DNA of 64,000 bases, from contig KV748237.1 of the NCBI GenBank assembly GCA_001692895.1, positions 682,001-746,000 on the forward strand. Direction: 5' to 3'. This document shows positions 21,830 to 33,783 of the stretch, in pieces (position 1 is the stretch's first letter; every line of letters starts with the position of its first letter). This stretch comes from Cenococcum geophilum 1.58. Its lineage: Eukaryota > Ascomycota > Dothideomycetes > Gloniales > Gloniaceae. The notes under the pieces are model-generated. The model saw nothing but the letters and a program-made list of their open reading frames with translations. It searched no databases and was not told where the DNA came from. A program made the position numbers and the translations under genes.

Positions 21830-22990
21830 AATTAGGTGCTTATAGGGATTTGGCGACTTCTATCCTATGAACTTGCAGGTGCCTATTGAGATTTTCCGCT
21901 CGTGAAAAGTCTTTAGCGCATTTTAAGCCCTTAAATTTGGAATTTAGCATATCTAGAGGTATTAGAAAAAAAAAGGTCGTAGTATAAAGCCGAACTTACG
22001 AGTCCGTTTATATCGAAGCATGTCTTGCCTTTTAGCGTAGCTCCTTAAACATATATCACAATTTGCTTATAGGGCTAGTGTGGATAGTTCCGAAGCGGGA
22101 GTGCTGTTGCTATTTGTAGGAGAGGTCTTTTTCTGCTGTATGGGCAGTGCGAATAAATAACCTCCGTGCATTCCTAAAGAACTATTAGGAGTTGTTAGGA
22201 GGGTTTGTAGTGGTTCTATCTACCCAGTCTTTGTACCCAACTAAGTAAGTAAATTGTTGAATATTTTTGAGGACGAAGGGCTAGCCACCTAAAGGATCTT
22301 ATTCTAAAGTGGTTAACGCTTTATTAACTCTAGATGCGCTATATAGCACATTTAAATCTCGCTTTAAATCTCTCCAATGTGTTATTTATCTTTGGCATTG
22401 ATATTAACAGTTTTGCAATAAGCTGGGATATATTCCTACTTTGTTTAAGCAGCGATTGAAGTAGTATAAGCTCTGTAGATAAATTATATTAGCATTTAGT
22501 AAAAATAGTAGGTGTGGTAATAATAGTAGATTAAATGAGACTAGATATATTTGATAGAGGTAGGCCACGTCAAAGGCATAGGTAGAGCCACCTTTATTTA
22601 TAAGTTTATTTATAAGAACTGTATTTATGATGTTAATGTCACTTTTAGGGTATGTCTATTGCGTATTGGGGTCGTAGAGATCTGTAGTGTAGCTAGTGGT
22701 TGTTTTGAAGGCCTAACAGTGCTGTCTATTGCCTAATAGTGCCTGACCTTTAATGTATGGGTTGTTAGGAGGGGGTATAAAGTGCGCGCGCGGATCTAAT
22801 AACTTATGTCTTATTAATGCCCGCTATATATTACTAAGCTAGGGAGAGTTATAGACATACCGGCAATAATGTGATGGGTATTCGAGATATATACGGAAGG
22901 CCACGCTGAATTACTCGTCGTTAGCTGAGAATTGGAATCCTAACTCATTGAACTTCGTAGAGGGGAAGGGATAGAGATATTTAATAAGAC
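21830..22990 (-). pseudogene. C2H2 zinc-finger gene, decayed and internally deleted copy 1
   Basis: This is a diverged direct duplicate of 23310-24900. The 3' part (21830-22470) aligns to 23310-23900. The 5' part (about 22800-22990) aligns to 24720-24890 and keeps IIAGMSITLPSL against IMAGISTTIIHLL of copy 2. The ~800 bp between these parts in copy 2 is missing here and replaced by about 330 bp. On the minus strand a finger remnant reads LKCAKDFSRAENLNRHLQVH, with the second Cys and both His in place but the first Cys lost. The zinc finger suggests a DNA-binding protein; the remainder is unrecognised. Confidence 0.5.
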
Positions 22991-23309
22991 ATTTAGTTAT
23001 AAGTTAAGAGATAACTAAGATAAAGTGTATGTAAATATGATCTGGGTCGATAGACAGTAGTACAATAGTAATAAGGGAATCTAATCTAGGTTGACACTCT
23101 ATAGTTAAAATCCTTAACTATTTAGACGACTAACAGTAAACACCGCTATTATATTATCCTCCTAGATGCCGCCGTACTACCAGACTATCTCTTTCTTATA
23201 TAATAAGCGTGTCTCCTATTATATTTTACTTTAGAAGCCTAGTAATTAGAACAGGCTTTTTAACTGCGTAAATCTCTATTAGGCGCTTCTAGGAATTCGA
23301 GGGCTCTAT

Positions 23310-24900
23310 TTATATAAGTTTGCAGGTGCTTAGTAAAAGTGTCCGCTTATGAAAAGTTTTTATTGCATTTTTGGCAGTTATGTTTTGAATTTAATATATC
23401 TAGATATATTAGAAATAAAAAAGAATCGTAATATAAAGCCGAACTTATAAGATCGTCTATGTCAAAGCATGTTTGACCTACTAGCGTAGCTCTTATAATA
23501 GATATTACAATTTATTTGTGGAGCTGGCGTAGATAGGTCCAAAGTAGGAGTGTTATCGCTATCTATAGGAGAGGTCCTTTCCTGCTATATAAGAGGTATA
23601 AATAGATAGCCTTTATACATTTCTAAAGAACTATTAGGAGTTGCTGGGAGGATTTGCTATAGTTCTATCTGTTTGGTTATTATACCCAACCAAATAAGTA
23701 AATTGCTGAATATTTCTAAGGATGAAGGGCTAGCTATTTAAAGGGTCTTATTCTGAAGTGGTTGATGCTCTACTAACTCTGGATGTGCTATATAGGACTC
23801 CTAAACCTCGCTTTGGGTCTCTCTAATATATTTGTCGTTTGTCTTTAGCATTAGTGTTAATAGATAACCTGAATTGAGAGATTGTTGCAGTGTCTCCTCT
23901 AAATTAGTAAAAGTTCCGTATATTAGAGGCTGCCACGCGCTATTATTATCTATTATCTCCATAAGTGCCGAAGCTAAAAAGTCCCACCCTAGATTTATAT
24001 TGTTATTGCTAGAATCTTTAATTAAGTAATCTTTAGGGCTGTTATCTATACTTTCTATTCTAGCTAAGTGCATAGAGGTAGACGATTGAGAAAAGGTAGG
24101 CGGCATTAGGGCTATTAGTGCGCGTAGGCAGACCTTAGGATTATTTAGAGTTTAAGACAGATAATTTGCCATCCTATTAATTATTTAGGGAACTCCTATA
24201 ACAGGCCACATATTATAAATACCTGTAATTATATTACCCTATAGGCCGAAGTTCGTACTACTAGGCGGCGCTGTTGTCTATATATAGGTGTTAGTAGATA
24301 GCACTAGATATACTAGGAAGGGGATAGACGTACTAAGCTAGTAATAGTATTGGGAGGTTTAATATATACTTGGTCGCTATTATGCTTCTCTCTGCATTCT
24401 TATATATCTTGCTTTTTTATATCTTAATATATAGGTGATTAAAGTAGATAAGCTTGAATGATCTCTAACTGTATATTTGGACAGCTTGGTATATCTAATA
24501 ATAGAGGGGTAGCTAACTGAAGGACTATATCCTGCAATTTTTTAGACTCCTTTGGCTCTAGAATTGACCGCTTAAGGCCCGGAAATATTCCTGGTATACT
24601 GAGGCTGTTAATTGTTGATAAAGTCTGCGAATCGCGGCCTAATAGTACTTGCTTTTTATCATATAAGGCTTTAGAAGTAGGTAACTGTACAGGTTTATTA
24701 AGGGTAGAATAGTTATGCGGATCTACTAACTTATATATTATTAATACTGGCCACCTTAGTAAGTGTATAATGGTTGTAGATATACCGGCCATAATGGAAT
24801 TATTACTTAAGGTATATTCATAGGGCCGTACCAAATTATTCGTCGCTAACTGAGAATTAGGATCCCGCCTTATTGGATCCTATAGAGGCGCTACAGGACA
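23310..24900 (-). pseudogene. C2H2 zinc-finger gene, decayed copy 2
   Basis: The minus strand reads from MAGISTTIIHLLRWPVLII (start near 24792, with an in-frame extension to 24960) through long clean stretches (24834-24439 and 24106-23801), with few stops, to a C-terminal finger near 23400: CQKCNKNFS-stop-ADTFTKHLQ followed by Thr-Tyr, where Tyr stands for the last His (CAT to TAT is a RIP change). The C-x2-C-x12-H spacing is that of a C2H2 zinc finger, so the gene probably encoded a DNA-binding protein. The N-terminal ~330 residues (LVDPHNYSTLNKPVQLPTSK, LLGRDSQTLSTINSL) match no domain I know. The tandem arrangement with copy 1 shows duplication inside the block. Confidence 0.55.
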
Positions 24901-24960
24901 AAACTGGTTTAAATCCTTAAATTTGATTTGCTTAGTATCAAATTCTACCATTTCTAGGAC

Positions 24961-25789
24961 CGGTACTGTTGTGCACCACCCTTTAAAACCCGAACTATTT
25001 AGTTTATTTTAGAAATAGTTTTGTACAATATAAGTGGCATAGGCTGCCGTATTCCGATATATAACACTAATACGTCCGCCTAAAATTTCCGTAGCTGTAA
25101 GCCCTTCTACTAATCGTTTGCTAATCGGGGGTGGGTGGGAATCTATATATGGGCCGCTATATATAGGATGAATTACAATTTTGTATTCTATGCGACTGCT
25201 AGCGCACCTAAATGACTATATACATTTTAGATGCCCGCATTTAAAGGCTCTTATATGCCGGTCTATATACTCTCTTAACACTAAATTAGATAAACTACTA
25301 ATAAGGGGTAGCTCTATACTTACTTAAACTTTCTCTTATCCGGAGTAGGTCTGTACTTATATTTAGGCTAATATAGGCAGTAAAAGAGACGGTCTGCTCT
25401 AGGGGGGATCTAATAGTAGCGGTGTTGACGTCTTAGTGGCCTATTAGCTAGATTTATTTAACTTCTTACCTTAGTCTTAGTTCCTATATTAGCTTATTTA
25501 GACTAGGGATTTATAAGATATTTAGTAATTGTTATAGAGGATTGTGAATGCCTTCCAATATATAATTGCGCTTAGTTAATAGAAGAAGGAATACCGGCCG
25601 AAGCTATAAGGGAGGGAGTAGGGGGCGGGGTAAATAGAAAATCGGGCCCGTATCCTGAATTACGTATAATTAGAAATTCACACGTATTAGCAAACTAAGG
25701 AGGGTTATAAATATACCTATAAATAAACCTAGTTGAAAATTGGAACTTAACTCTACTAAATCCAGGTTCGTCTAAAGGGGCGCCGCGAT
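24961..25789. other. RIP-mutated stretch, nothing assignable
   Basis: No coherent frame or repeat recognised beyond the 5' flank of the zinc-finger copy. Confidence 0.3.
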
Positions 25790-26250
25790 ATTATTCGGGG
25801 CTAAATCTAGGTTTTAAGTGTGTCGTCTTATATAGTTTTTTAATTTGTACCTCTTAGTAAATCTGTTGCCTTTTTGGGATTTCTTACAATTTGAATATAG
25901 GTAGAGGTAAGGGTTGTAGCTGCCGTGCATTCTATGGGCGTTTCTTTTATAGCAATAGAGGTTACTAGAAGTTAATATAGTCTCCTAGCAATCCTTAAAT
26001 CCGCATTGAACCCCTAGTATTTGGTTTAGGGTTAAATACGGATTTTGAGAGTGTTTTCTTCTTATATGGTCTCTTAATTTGTTTTACTTAGTGAATCCGT
26101 TGCCTTCTTAAGATTTCTTATAATGTAAATCTGGGCAGAGGTAAGCATTGTGGCCGCCGTGTATTCCGTAGGCGTTTCTTTTATAGCGATAGAGGTTATT
26201 AGAAGTTGACTTAATCGTCTTTTAGCAATCCTTAAATCTGCATAGAACTT
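25790..26250 (-). repeat. Tandem duplication of about 220 bp with coding character
   Basis: Two adjacent copies (about 25790-26012 and 26013-26250) share CGTTTCTTTTATAGC and the surrounding sequence. On the minus strand both read as the same peptide: ADLRIA(K/R)R, then LL(V/I)TSIAIKETPTE, then (T/C)TAAT and (I/V)RN-x-KKATD. Stops are TAA or TAG. The duplication lay inside a coding frame whose function I cannot name. Confidence 0.5.
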
Positions 26251-27990
26251 TCCGCATTAGAATTAGTCCTATAAGTAGCTAGTACTAAAAGTGTCAACTT
26301 GTCTAGAAATCGGGAGATATGGATAAATGATTTGCTATATAATAAGATATATTTTAATTTAAAGGGGAGTAAAAGTTAAGGTCAATATAAGGAAGAACCC
26401 AACTAGCTCTCTATAAGGCATTGTTAGCATTAAGTAGTTACGCTAAAGGCTTGTTAGGTATAGGGGGTTATAAAAGAGGCTTATATTATCTATTATTAAG
26501 GATCTCCCGCAGATCTGTTAGATGAGGTCCCGACGGAGAGAGACTGACGGAGGGGGAGGAAATGGGCTTACACCTACTATTTCTTAGGCTATGACCCATA
26601 GTATTGGATAAGGGGTAGATACAGAAGAAGGAATGTTATATTTAAGTTAGCGTTTATTGTCTGTGTTATAGTTAGCTACCTAATCGGACGTGTTTACCTA
26701 AATCAAGGTGGCTGGCTGTAAATATATACGGTTTACAGCCGCTTGTCTCGAAGTCTGTAGTAGGGTAATTCCTATAGGGTATATATTGTATAACGACTGC
26801 CTTTAGATTCTCTACTAGATTAATTTTAAGACCACGTAAAGGATTTATATTGCGCTTAGGAACTATATACTTTAAGAATTTGCTTAATCCCTACAAATTT
26901 AGCGCGCTAATAAACTTATATACATAAAACTAAGAAAATTCTATAATAACTATAGAGAAGTAGACTTAAGTTTCTAACCTTTAGTTAGGATGCAGATTGT
27001 TAACCATCTCCTATTATCTACCCGCTAATAAGTTATATGCCTGTAAGTAACATTGTAACTTGCCTCTATTTCTAAGTCCTTAGTTTTTCTAACTAGTCCC
27101 TCTAAAGGATATATCCATCCATCTTAACCTTAAGAATATAAAGATGAGATATTGACTTAGTATGCATAAATAATAACCAGATAATTAAATACTTACGTAA
27201 GCAATATCATTGAATACCGTACTAAGATATAGCCTAACTAGATATTATTGAGTAACCTTTATCGCAACGTTATTCGCAAAGTCTCTAAACTACTTCTTAC
27301 GAGATTGATAATCTTTATTCTCTTTAGGTTGCCGCTCCGCCTAGTTTACAGCCTTTATTATAAGTATTATAATATATTTAAGATATAGATCTCCATCGGA
27401 ACCCTCTTATAGCGGTTAGTATTAAAATATTCTTTAGGGAGCGTAAGAATAAGGAGGGAGGTATTACAGATTTTGTTTTTTAGGAGAGTTAATAACAATT
27501 GCATACGGAAATCTAATCTACTAGTAGGGTGTACGAATTATGCTCGAAATTTCTATCAATACCGCGCCGGTAATACTACGATCTATTAATAATATAGAGA
27601 CGAAATCCACTCTCACTATCCCCGGTTATATAGTGACGCCCTAAATACGACCAGTTACAATTTTCCTTTATTAGGTTTATAGGTTAGGAGTGTATAATGG
27701 GGCTATAGAGTGGCTTATATCCTCTGAGTTCTTAAGAGGTAACGAGGGAGATTTATATACTCTTTTTAAGCCGAGATTTTGTTCTAGTGTTTTAGCGATA
27801 ATGGATAAGGAGATGTTTATGGGCTGCAAGATGTAGAGTTATTAGCGTAAAACCTTATCTGTTTGTCTCCATTTCCGTTAATATATCTATATACCTAAAT
27901 AGTAGATTGTTTATAAGTCGTTCCTAGGCTTGGGTTGCTGGCTGGTTGGCCTGGCCTAAAATAGGATAAAATATATCTGGCCTATACTAT
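26251..27990. other. RIP-mutated stretch, nothing assignable
   Basis: Densely interrupted on both strands. I see no family motif or clear repeat. Confidence 0.3.
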
Positions 27991-28359
27991 AAAAGGTAAG
28001 AAGCGAAGGTTAAAGATAAACACGAAGCAAAAATTGCCCTATAACTGTTAGTGATTTAAATAAGAGTAGCTAGAAAAAAAGTACCTAGTGTATAGCCAAG
28101 CTATCCTTTGGAAGTTTTAGTGGGAGGACTAGGGATATAATAATCGTAATACTTATAAGAAATAGTGAGATGACTTATATCTAGCCCTAGATTCTAGCGC
28201 CTCTACTTATTAAGCGAAGTAAATACTTCTAGCATTCCCAGGTTAGGAAGTAGATTAGGTAAATTTGCTTTATAATAAGAATGCTATATATTAAGCAGCG
28301 CACTTCGGCTTTTATCCTAAGAGTTCCACTTTAATAAATTCAGCGTTTGGAGTCTAAAG

Positions 28360-28871
28360 TTAAAACCTTTTATTTATATAAATGCCGAAAATAATATCAA
28401 AGCCACCTCTACTATAGTAAGAAATAACCATCCGGCTAGAACCCTATAAGAGATAGCTTAGCCAGACGTTTCTGCTACGCTAGTATTAAGTAATATGGTA
28501 GTTTTTAGGATTTACGAATAATATTAGCTATAGAGAAGGAGGTCAGGCACCGCACTTATAGACAAAAATATTACTATTTCTAGCGCGTAATCTATTACTA
28601 CTAGGGAAACATTTTTGAACTTCTATCTAGTCCCGTGCTGCTTTTAGGCGATTTCTAAAAATGTAAATGCCGAAACTGTAAAAGTAATGTGTACCCCATA
28701 AGCAATGACCATAAAAACCTTAGTAAAGCTGTGGAAGGGTGTGTGTTTCTAAAAAAGGATATAAATGCTGATACCTGTTATAAGCACGTAAGCTACAGTA
28801 GTAGTAATAGCGAAGGAAAGCATGATTGCGGTAGTATTAAAGGAATAGGTAGAGTCCATCTTAATAAATAA
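28360..28871 (+). pseudogene. Decayed gene end with Cys/His cluster, unrecognised
   Basis: A plus frame with TAG/TAA stops ends in a clean 60-residue stretch at 28689-28871 that follows KCKCRNCKSNVY. The Cys and His (KCKCRNC, GCVFLKK, DTCYKH, KHDCG) could form a metal site. Other phases upstream (28000-28360) are also fairly open, so the extent of the gene is unclear. Confidence 0.35.
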
Positions 28872-28984
28872 GTCCTATTAGTCTAAGTGGCGTAGAAATA
28901 AGGCAAATAAGACTATAGTTTACCTAATTACATTAGAGCAGAGTGCATCTGCAAGGAATATAAGGCAAAGAAAATCGGTGAGGC

Positions 28985-29045
28985 CTTAAGGCAACGGGGC
29001 AATTGTGTAATCAACGTGCGTTTTTGATCGCCGGGCGCAATTGCT
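28985..29045. repeat. Imperfect inverted repeat
   Basis: GCAATTGTGTAATCAACG on the left pairs with TTGATCGCCGGGCGCAATTGC on the right around a short spacer. No terminator or element function can be assigned. Confidence 0.35.
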
Positions 29046-29643
29046 CTATATACTACTAAGCGTCCGTCCTCCCCCTGCTATGATATTTGATATTGGATAC
29101 ATTTAAGGATTTCTTAATAACTGCCCTCCCCTAAAAGCCAACGTCAGCTCCCTAATAAAGGGGTATTGCCATAGCAATTACTTCTTTCTTCTCGGGGAGC
29201 GCTCTATGCCGTAAAGCCGAAGAAAGATTGGGATTTGTCACACGCTAAGCTGCCGCTAAATTTACATGGGAATGTTAATATGCCTATAGCTTACAGCTTA
29301 TGGCCTTTAAATGGCAACTCTATTTGTTTTTAGGGATCGTTCGCGGAGGCTATAAAGACGATACCGAGACTCAGGCTAGGCCTGCCCATGGGATCTTTAA
29401 CAAAAAAATCGTTGCAGCTTAGGGGTTTTATGGAGTCTTGTATTGGCTTTCGCTATAAGTCTATTTCTAGAAGTTTAATAAGGCGTTAAAAATCTAGCCT
29501 CTCTATGGTGGTATTAGTACGTTAGTGCTGTTATTTTTTTTAATTATTTGCGTGAAAAGCGCCTATATAAGGAGGCCATAAATATTCCTTCCCGTTTAGG
29601 AGAAGGGGCTATATTATTAAATTGGATGGTGGCTACGGGTCGT

Positions 29644-29693
29644 GCCACTAAGAACGCTAATATAGCCATAGCTATATTAGCGCTCTTAGTGGC
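29644..29693. repeat. Near-perfect 23 bp hairpin
   Basis: GCCACTAAGAACGCTAATATAGC (29644-29666) and its reverse complement at 29671-29693 pair with one mismatch around a 4-base loop. It lies within a clean 60-codon plus-strand frame (29548-29730). Confidence 0.8.
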
Positions 29694-29839
29694 GCCCTCT
29701 AAACGACCTCAAGGTATAAGCTTCCCCTAGACATATCCATTTCCTAGCAACCTTTCTATGTTTATACTAACGGCCTTTAACAATAGGCGCTGACCTTAGT
29801 AGGCCTAAATTCCAAAAATTTACGCATTTATTATTTGAT

Positions 29840-32003
29840 GAGGCTATAAAGGACGAAGAGGTACTTTAGTTAAGTGTCCTTTATACAAATTCGCTAACTC
29901 TTCTATAAGTTTAAAGATCTTATTGCTTCCTTAGTCTAGATATTGCCTTTAGAAACAAAGCAGGCTTTAGGATCTCTTATCTTAAATAATTATTTAGCAT
30001 CTAATCCTTCTTAAAAAGAATTACAAGCCGCTAAGCTTCCGTCTAATGCTAACGGTCCCTTATTAAACAACAGCTTAACATTAAACCCCTCTTAAAATGG
30101 ATTATAAATAACTAAGTTTCCATCTAATGCTAATAATCCTTTATCGAACGATAGCTTAATATTAAATCCCTCTTAAAATGGATTACAAGTCACTAAGCTC
30201 CTGTCTGGTGCCAACGGTCCCTTATTAAACGATAGCTTAACATTAAACCCCCCTTAAAGAGAACTACAAATTGTTAAGATTTTAAAAGGTATAAGATTTT
30301 AGTACTTGCTAAAAATAACGCTAGAGCAGCTCTGTATTAACCCTAAAATTTGAAAGCAGTATATAGGGTGGACCGGTAACTGGACTTTCCTCTTTACTAT
30401 ACCTATAGCCCAGTTACAACCATAAGGAAATACTATCGCCCACTCCTAACTATAAAGAGACTTTATCATCCACTTACAACCTTAGGGAGTTATTAGTGCT
30501 AGCTTAGGTGCGCTATATAATGCTACTGTGCTTATTAAGCAGAATGCTCTCATTGACTCTATCCACTGGAGATTCCTCATAGTGTTCTACGATGGACTGC
30601 GTGAAATAGTTAAAGACACGGAAGTACTAGCCGTACTTGTCTCCAATAGCACTAGGATTGAGCTTAAGGAGGTGAAGGAAAAAATAGATAGTTGGGTTTT
30701 AGATAGTAGAAGGTAGCATACTCTAGCACTATCTCTTAGTTAGGGTTCCTTATTTCTACTCCCAGAATTAATAAACAATAATTTATAAGTACCCGAATAT
30801 CTAAAAAGGTTAAAATACTAATAATCTAGATGGCTTTGTCTGCCGCTAAGTGGTCACAACCGCGAGGCGGCAGTTAATAAACTTAAACTTTTGGGTATTG
30901 TAGAGAATGCGCAGTTTAAAAAGGTGGACGACTTAGGCGCGGACAAGCTAAGTGCTAACGAGCTCAGTATGACAATTAAAGACGGCTTACTAGACCCCTT
31001 TAAAGATATTGCCAAATCTATCTACTACTAAATAATAGAGGCAATAAATGCTCTTAAGCGGGGACGGCGCTTAGTTGTGAATAAAAGCCACAGGTCCAAA
31101 AAAGCCCGTTATAATATCCCCTCTACCGCTCCGGTGGTTGCTTAAGATATAATTTTAGGTGTGGAGATAACTAGACCTAGCGATAAGAGCCACCACCTGG
31201 CGGACTATAACTTAGTACTACAACCGGGTCTTACCTAAGAAAGGGAAGATGGTATAAGTAGGCCAACCGTGGACGTATAAGTCCCGGTCACTAGCCGGAG
31301 CCCTAATCTAATATAAGGAATCTTTCCGAAATCTTCCTATAGAGGGAACGACGCAAGACTAGGCGCGATTATTAGCCCTATTAACCCTTACTATAATTTG
31401 TATATAAACTCTCCAGTCCGTCCTACCAAATACCGGTAGGGTGGGCTATATAATTACTTAAACCCGCTACCCGCCTAGGATCCTTCTACTCTCCATAAAT
31501 TCTATAAGGGCGGGCCATATAACCACCTAAACCCACTACCCGCCTAGGATCCTCCTACTCTCTATAAATTCTATAAGGGTGGGCCATACAACCACCTAAA
31601 CCCGCTACCCGCCTTGGATCCTTCTGCTCTTAACGAATTCTATAAGGGCGGGCTATATAACTACCTAAACCCGCTACCCGCCTAGGATCCTTCTACTCTT
31701 AATAAACTCTATAAGGGCGGGCTATATAACTATCTAAACCCCCCACCCGCCTTAGACCCTTTAAGTCCTATCTATTAAGGCCAACACCGAGGGCTGCCGG
31801 ATACTGGATTGATAAATGGCGCCCTGCCTACCTCTTACGAGAATAGTAGATTAGCAATAAATAGCTATATCAATTCCTCTTCTACCGCTTTCTCTATAGG
31901 GTATAACAATAGCTTTAACCCGCAAGCCTTAGCAAATTCTAGCACCCTAGGCGTGATATCTTCCTTAAATTTCAATAGTATTCCGGCTTTTAACTATACA
32001 TAA
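29840..32003 (+). pseudogene. Decayed long gene with two different in-frame peptide repeats
   Basis: The plus frame runs from about 29840 to the TAA at 32003 with few stops, nearly all TAA/TAG in place of Gln. A 27-residue repeat (81 bp) occurs three and a half times at about 29985-30270; the unit resembles NPSQNGLQVTKLPSNANGPL plus LNDSLTL. The central part (30490-31250) is the best preserved: LIKQNALIDSIHWRFLIVFY, VSNSTRIELKEVKEKIDSW and VVNKSHRSKKARYNIPS. A 23-residue repeat (69 bp) follows at 31439-31770, GGLYNYLNPLPA-x-DPSTLNKFYK, in five copies. The end is Asn/Ser-rich (SYINSSSTAFSIGYNNSF). I recognise no family. Low-complexity tails and repeats suggest a structural or effector-like protein rather than an enzyme, but that is inference. 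Confidence 0.55.
31439..31770 (+). repeat. 69 bp coding tandem repeat, five copies
   Basis: Each unit begins GG(C/T)GGGC(T/C)ATATAAC and ends AA(A/T)TCTATAAG or a close variant. Period 69 bp keeps the frame. The last copy is degenerate. Confidence 0.85.
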
Positions 32004-32149
32004 CCCTTACGTTCTCCTTACCCTTCTATAGTTACCTATAAGATAGTATTTCAACAAAGCTATGTGGATATATACGCGAGCCCGCCTTCCTTACCTTTAA
32101 AGTACTAAAGTATATCCTCCGGCGCAGCTAGTATATTACCGCTCTTAAG

Positions 32150-33300
32150 CTAAAAGGGCTGGAAATTTCTTTCCCTTAAGACTTGAAATAGCGGAAACCC
32201 GTTATCCCGATCTAAATTGCTAAGTGCTAATATCACTATAGCCGTATTTACTGATCCGCGTACGCCGGGGCCAGGTTTTTCTAGTTTTATATATACTGCT
32301 AGGAACGAATTTTTAAATAAGAGCTTGTTGGAGGTAGTGTTAAGTATAGTAGCGGCGTGTTCTTTAGCTTTCTGGTTCTTATTTATTAACATAAATCATA
32401 TATTATAAATGTTAACAGTACCTCTAGGTACGTAGAAATAATCTTCTCTGTTTTTAGAGGGGTGCCTAGTATATAGAGAGGCTCTAGAAAGTTGCGTAAG
32501 GAATAATATTCGCCCTATATTGCTAGTTGTTTGCGCAAGCTATCCGTATCTTGGCTCTCTATACTACGAAGTATCTTTAGTGTGGTTATAGTGGTGCCTA
32601 TAATAAGCAAGACGCAAATACGGGATATAGATGTGTTAAACAGCGGGTAATAAAAAGTGATTATAGTGGGGCTGATTTCGGTCTGGGCAGTGCCCCTCAG
32701 CATAGGCACGTAATATTTAGACGTCTTAAGGCTGTCACTTATGCCTATTATAAACCTCATTCCCGTCACTCTAATAAGAAACGTTATACCGCAAACCCTT
32801 TCACCGGCCTCTTTTATATATACTGCTATAACCAATATATAAGTCGTATATTACTTTATAAATAGATACCTAACATCTCCACGCGGATATATAGGCGGCG
32901 CCCCTTCCCTTTCCCGTTTACGCATTTCCCGCTAGCGCATATCCTAATAAGACCCTAGATAGTATACTACACGCGACCTTTAACCGGCCTCCGTCGTGCG
33001 TAGCGCCTCTAGACAATAAATATGTAGCTATACCAATTCCGCTTACCAATTCTTATTTAATTCTAAAGGCAATACTTATAGGCAAGCAGCTCTACGACTA
33101 GCCTCTCTATTTAGAATAGATATGCTAATATCTCGCCCTCCGCAGTCGCATATATAAATTCTCCCTAAACTTCCTAGCGCCTAAAAACCTCCACAGATGT
33201 ATATACGGCTCACTCCCTTATATTTAGCGCCTCCTAATTTACGCCCTACTCTAAGATATATTCGTAGCGTCTTCTCATCTTATACCGTCTAGAAATCCCA
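32150..33300 (-). pseudogene. Decayed minus-strand gene, unrecognised
   Basis: From about 33300 the minus frame reads through TAG/TAA stops: AVYTSVEVFRR, GEFIYATAEGEILAYLF, IERLVVELLAYKYCL and IRIGKRNWYSYIF. Two cleaner stretches follow in shifted phases, 32835-32515 (GITFLIRVTGMRFIIGISDS) and 32392-32150 (LAVYIKLEKPGPGVRGSVNT). I take them as exons or frameshifted pieces of one gene. No domain recognised. It lies back to back with the BLM10 fossil, about 480 bp upstream of it on the opposite strand. Confidence 0.45.
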
Positions 33301-33783
33301 ATTTAAGCCTTAAACATCATTTTTAACCTTTATTAATCTTTACTACCTATAACACTAATACTGGCCCTATATTCTATAAGTGTCTAAAGTATAGCTAGAG
33401 GCGAGGCGATGTTTGCCCTATAGGGGCTTCCTATTATACTAGTTCGCAACCTCTATATATATATCTACGGCACACCCGCCTTCAATTTAGGCTTTAATGC
33501 CTCTAAGATAGGCATTTACCGGTCTTAGTCACCCACAGCACCAGCATTAGTAAGGCATTGACACGCCTTCGTCACCACCATATATATATACCCTAAGCTA
33601 GCTTAGCTAATGCACACCGCAATCTATACCTCGCTATTGGATCCACAACATCAAGCCGATATTTTAGTAGCGACGTTCTAAACCAAAATTTCGCCTTTAT
33701 TTAGCTCGATACTCTATTAGAAAAACCGTTTTTACGTATTTACGTTCAGCATTAAATTAATCTCTATTACACTTTTTGCCCAA

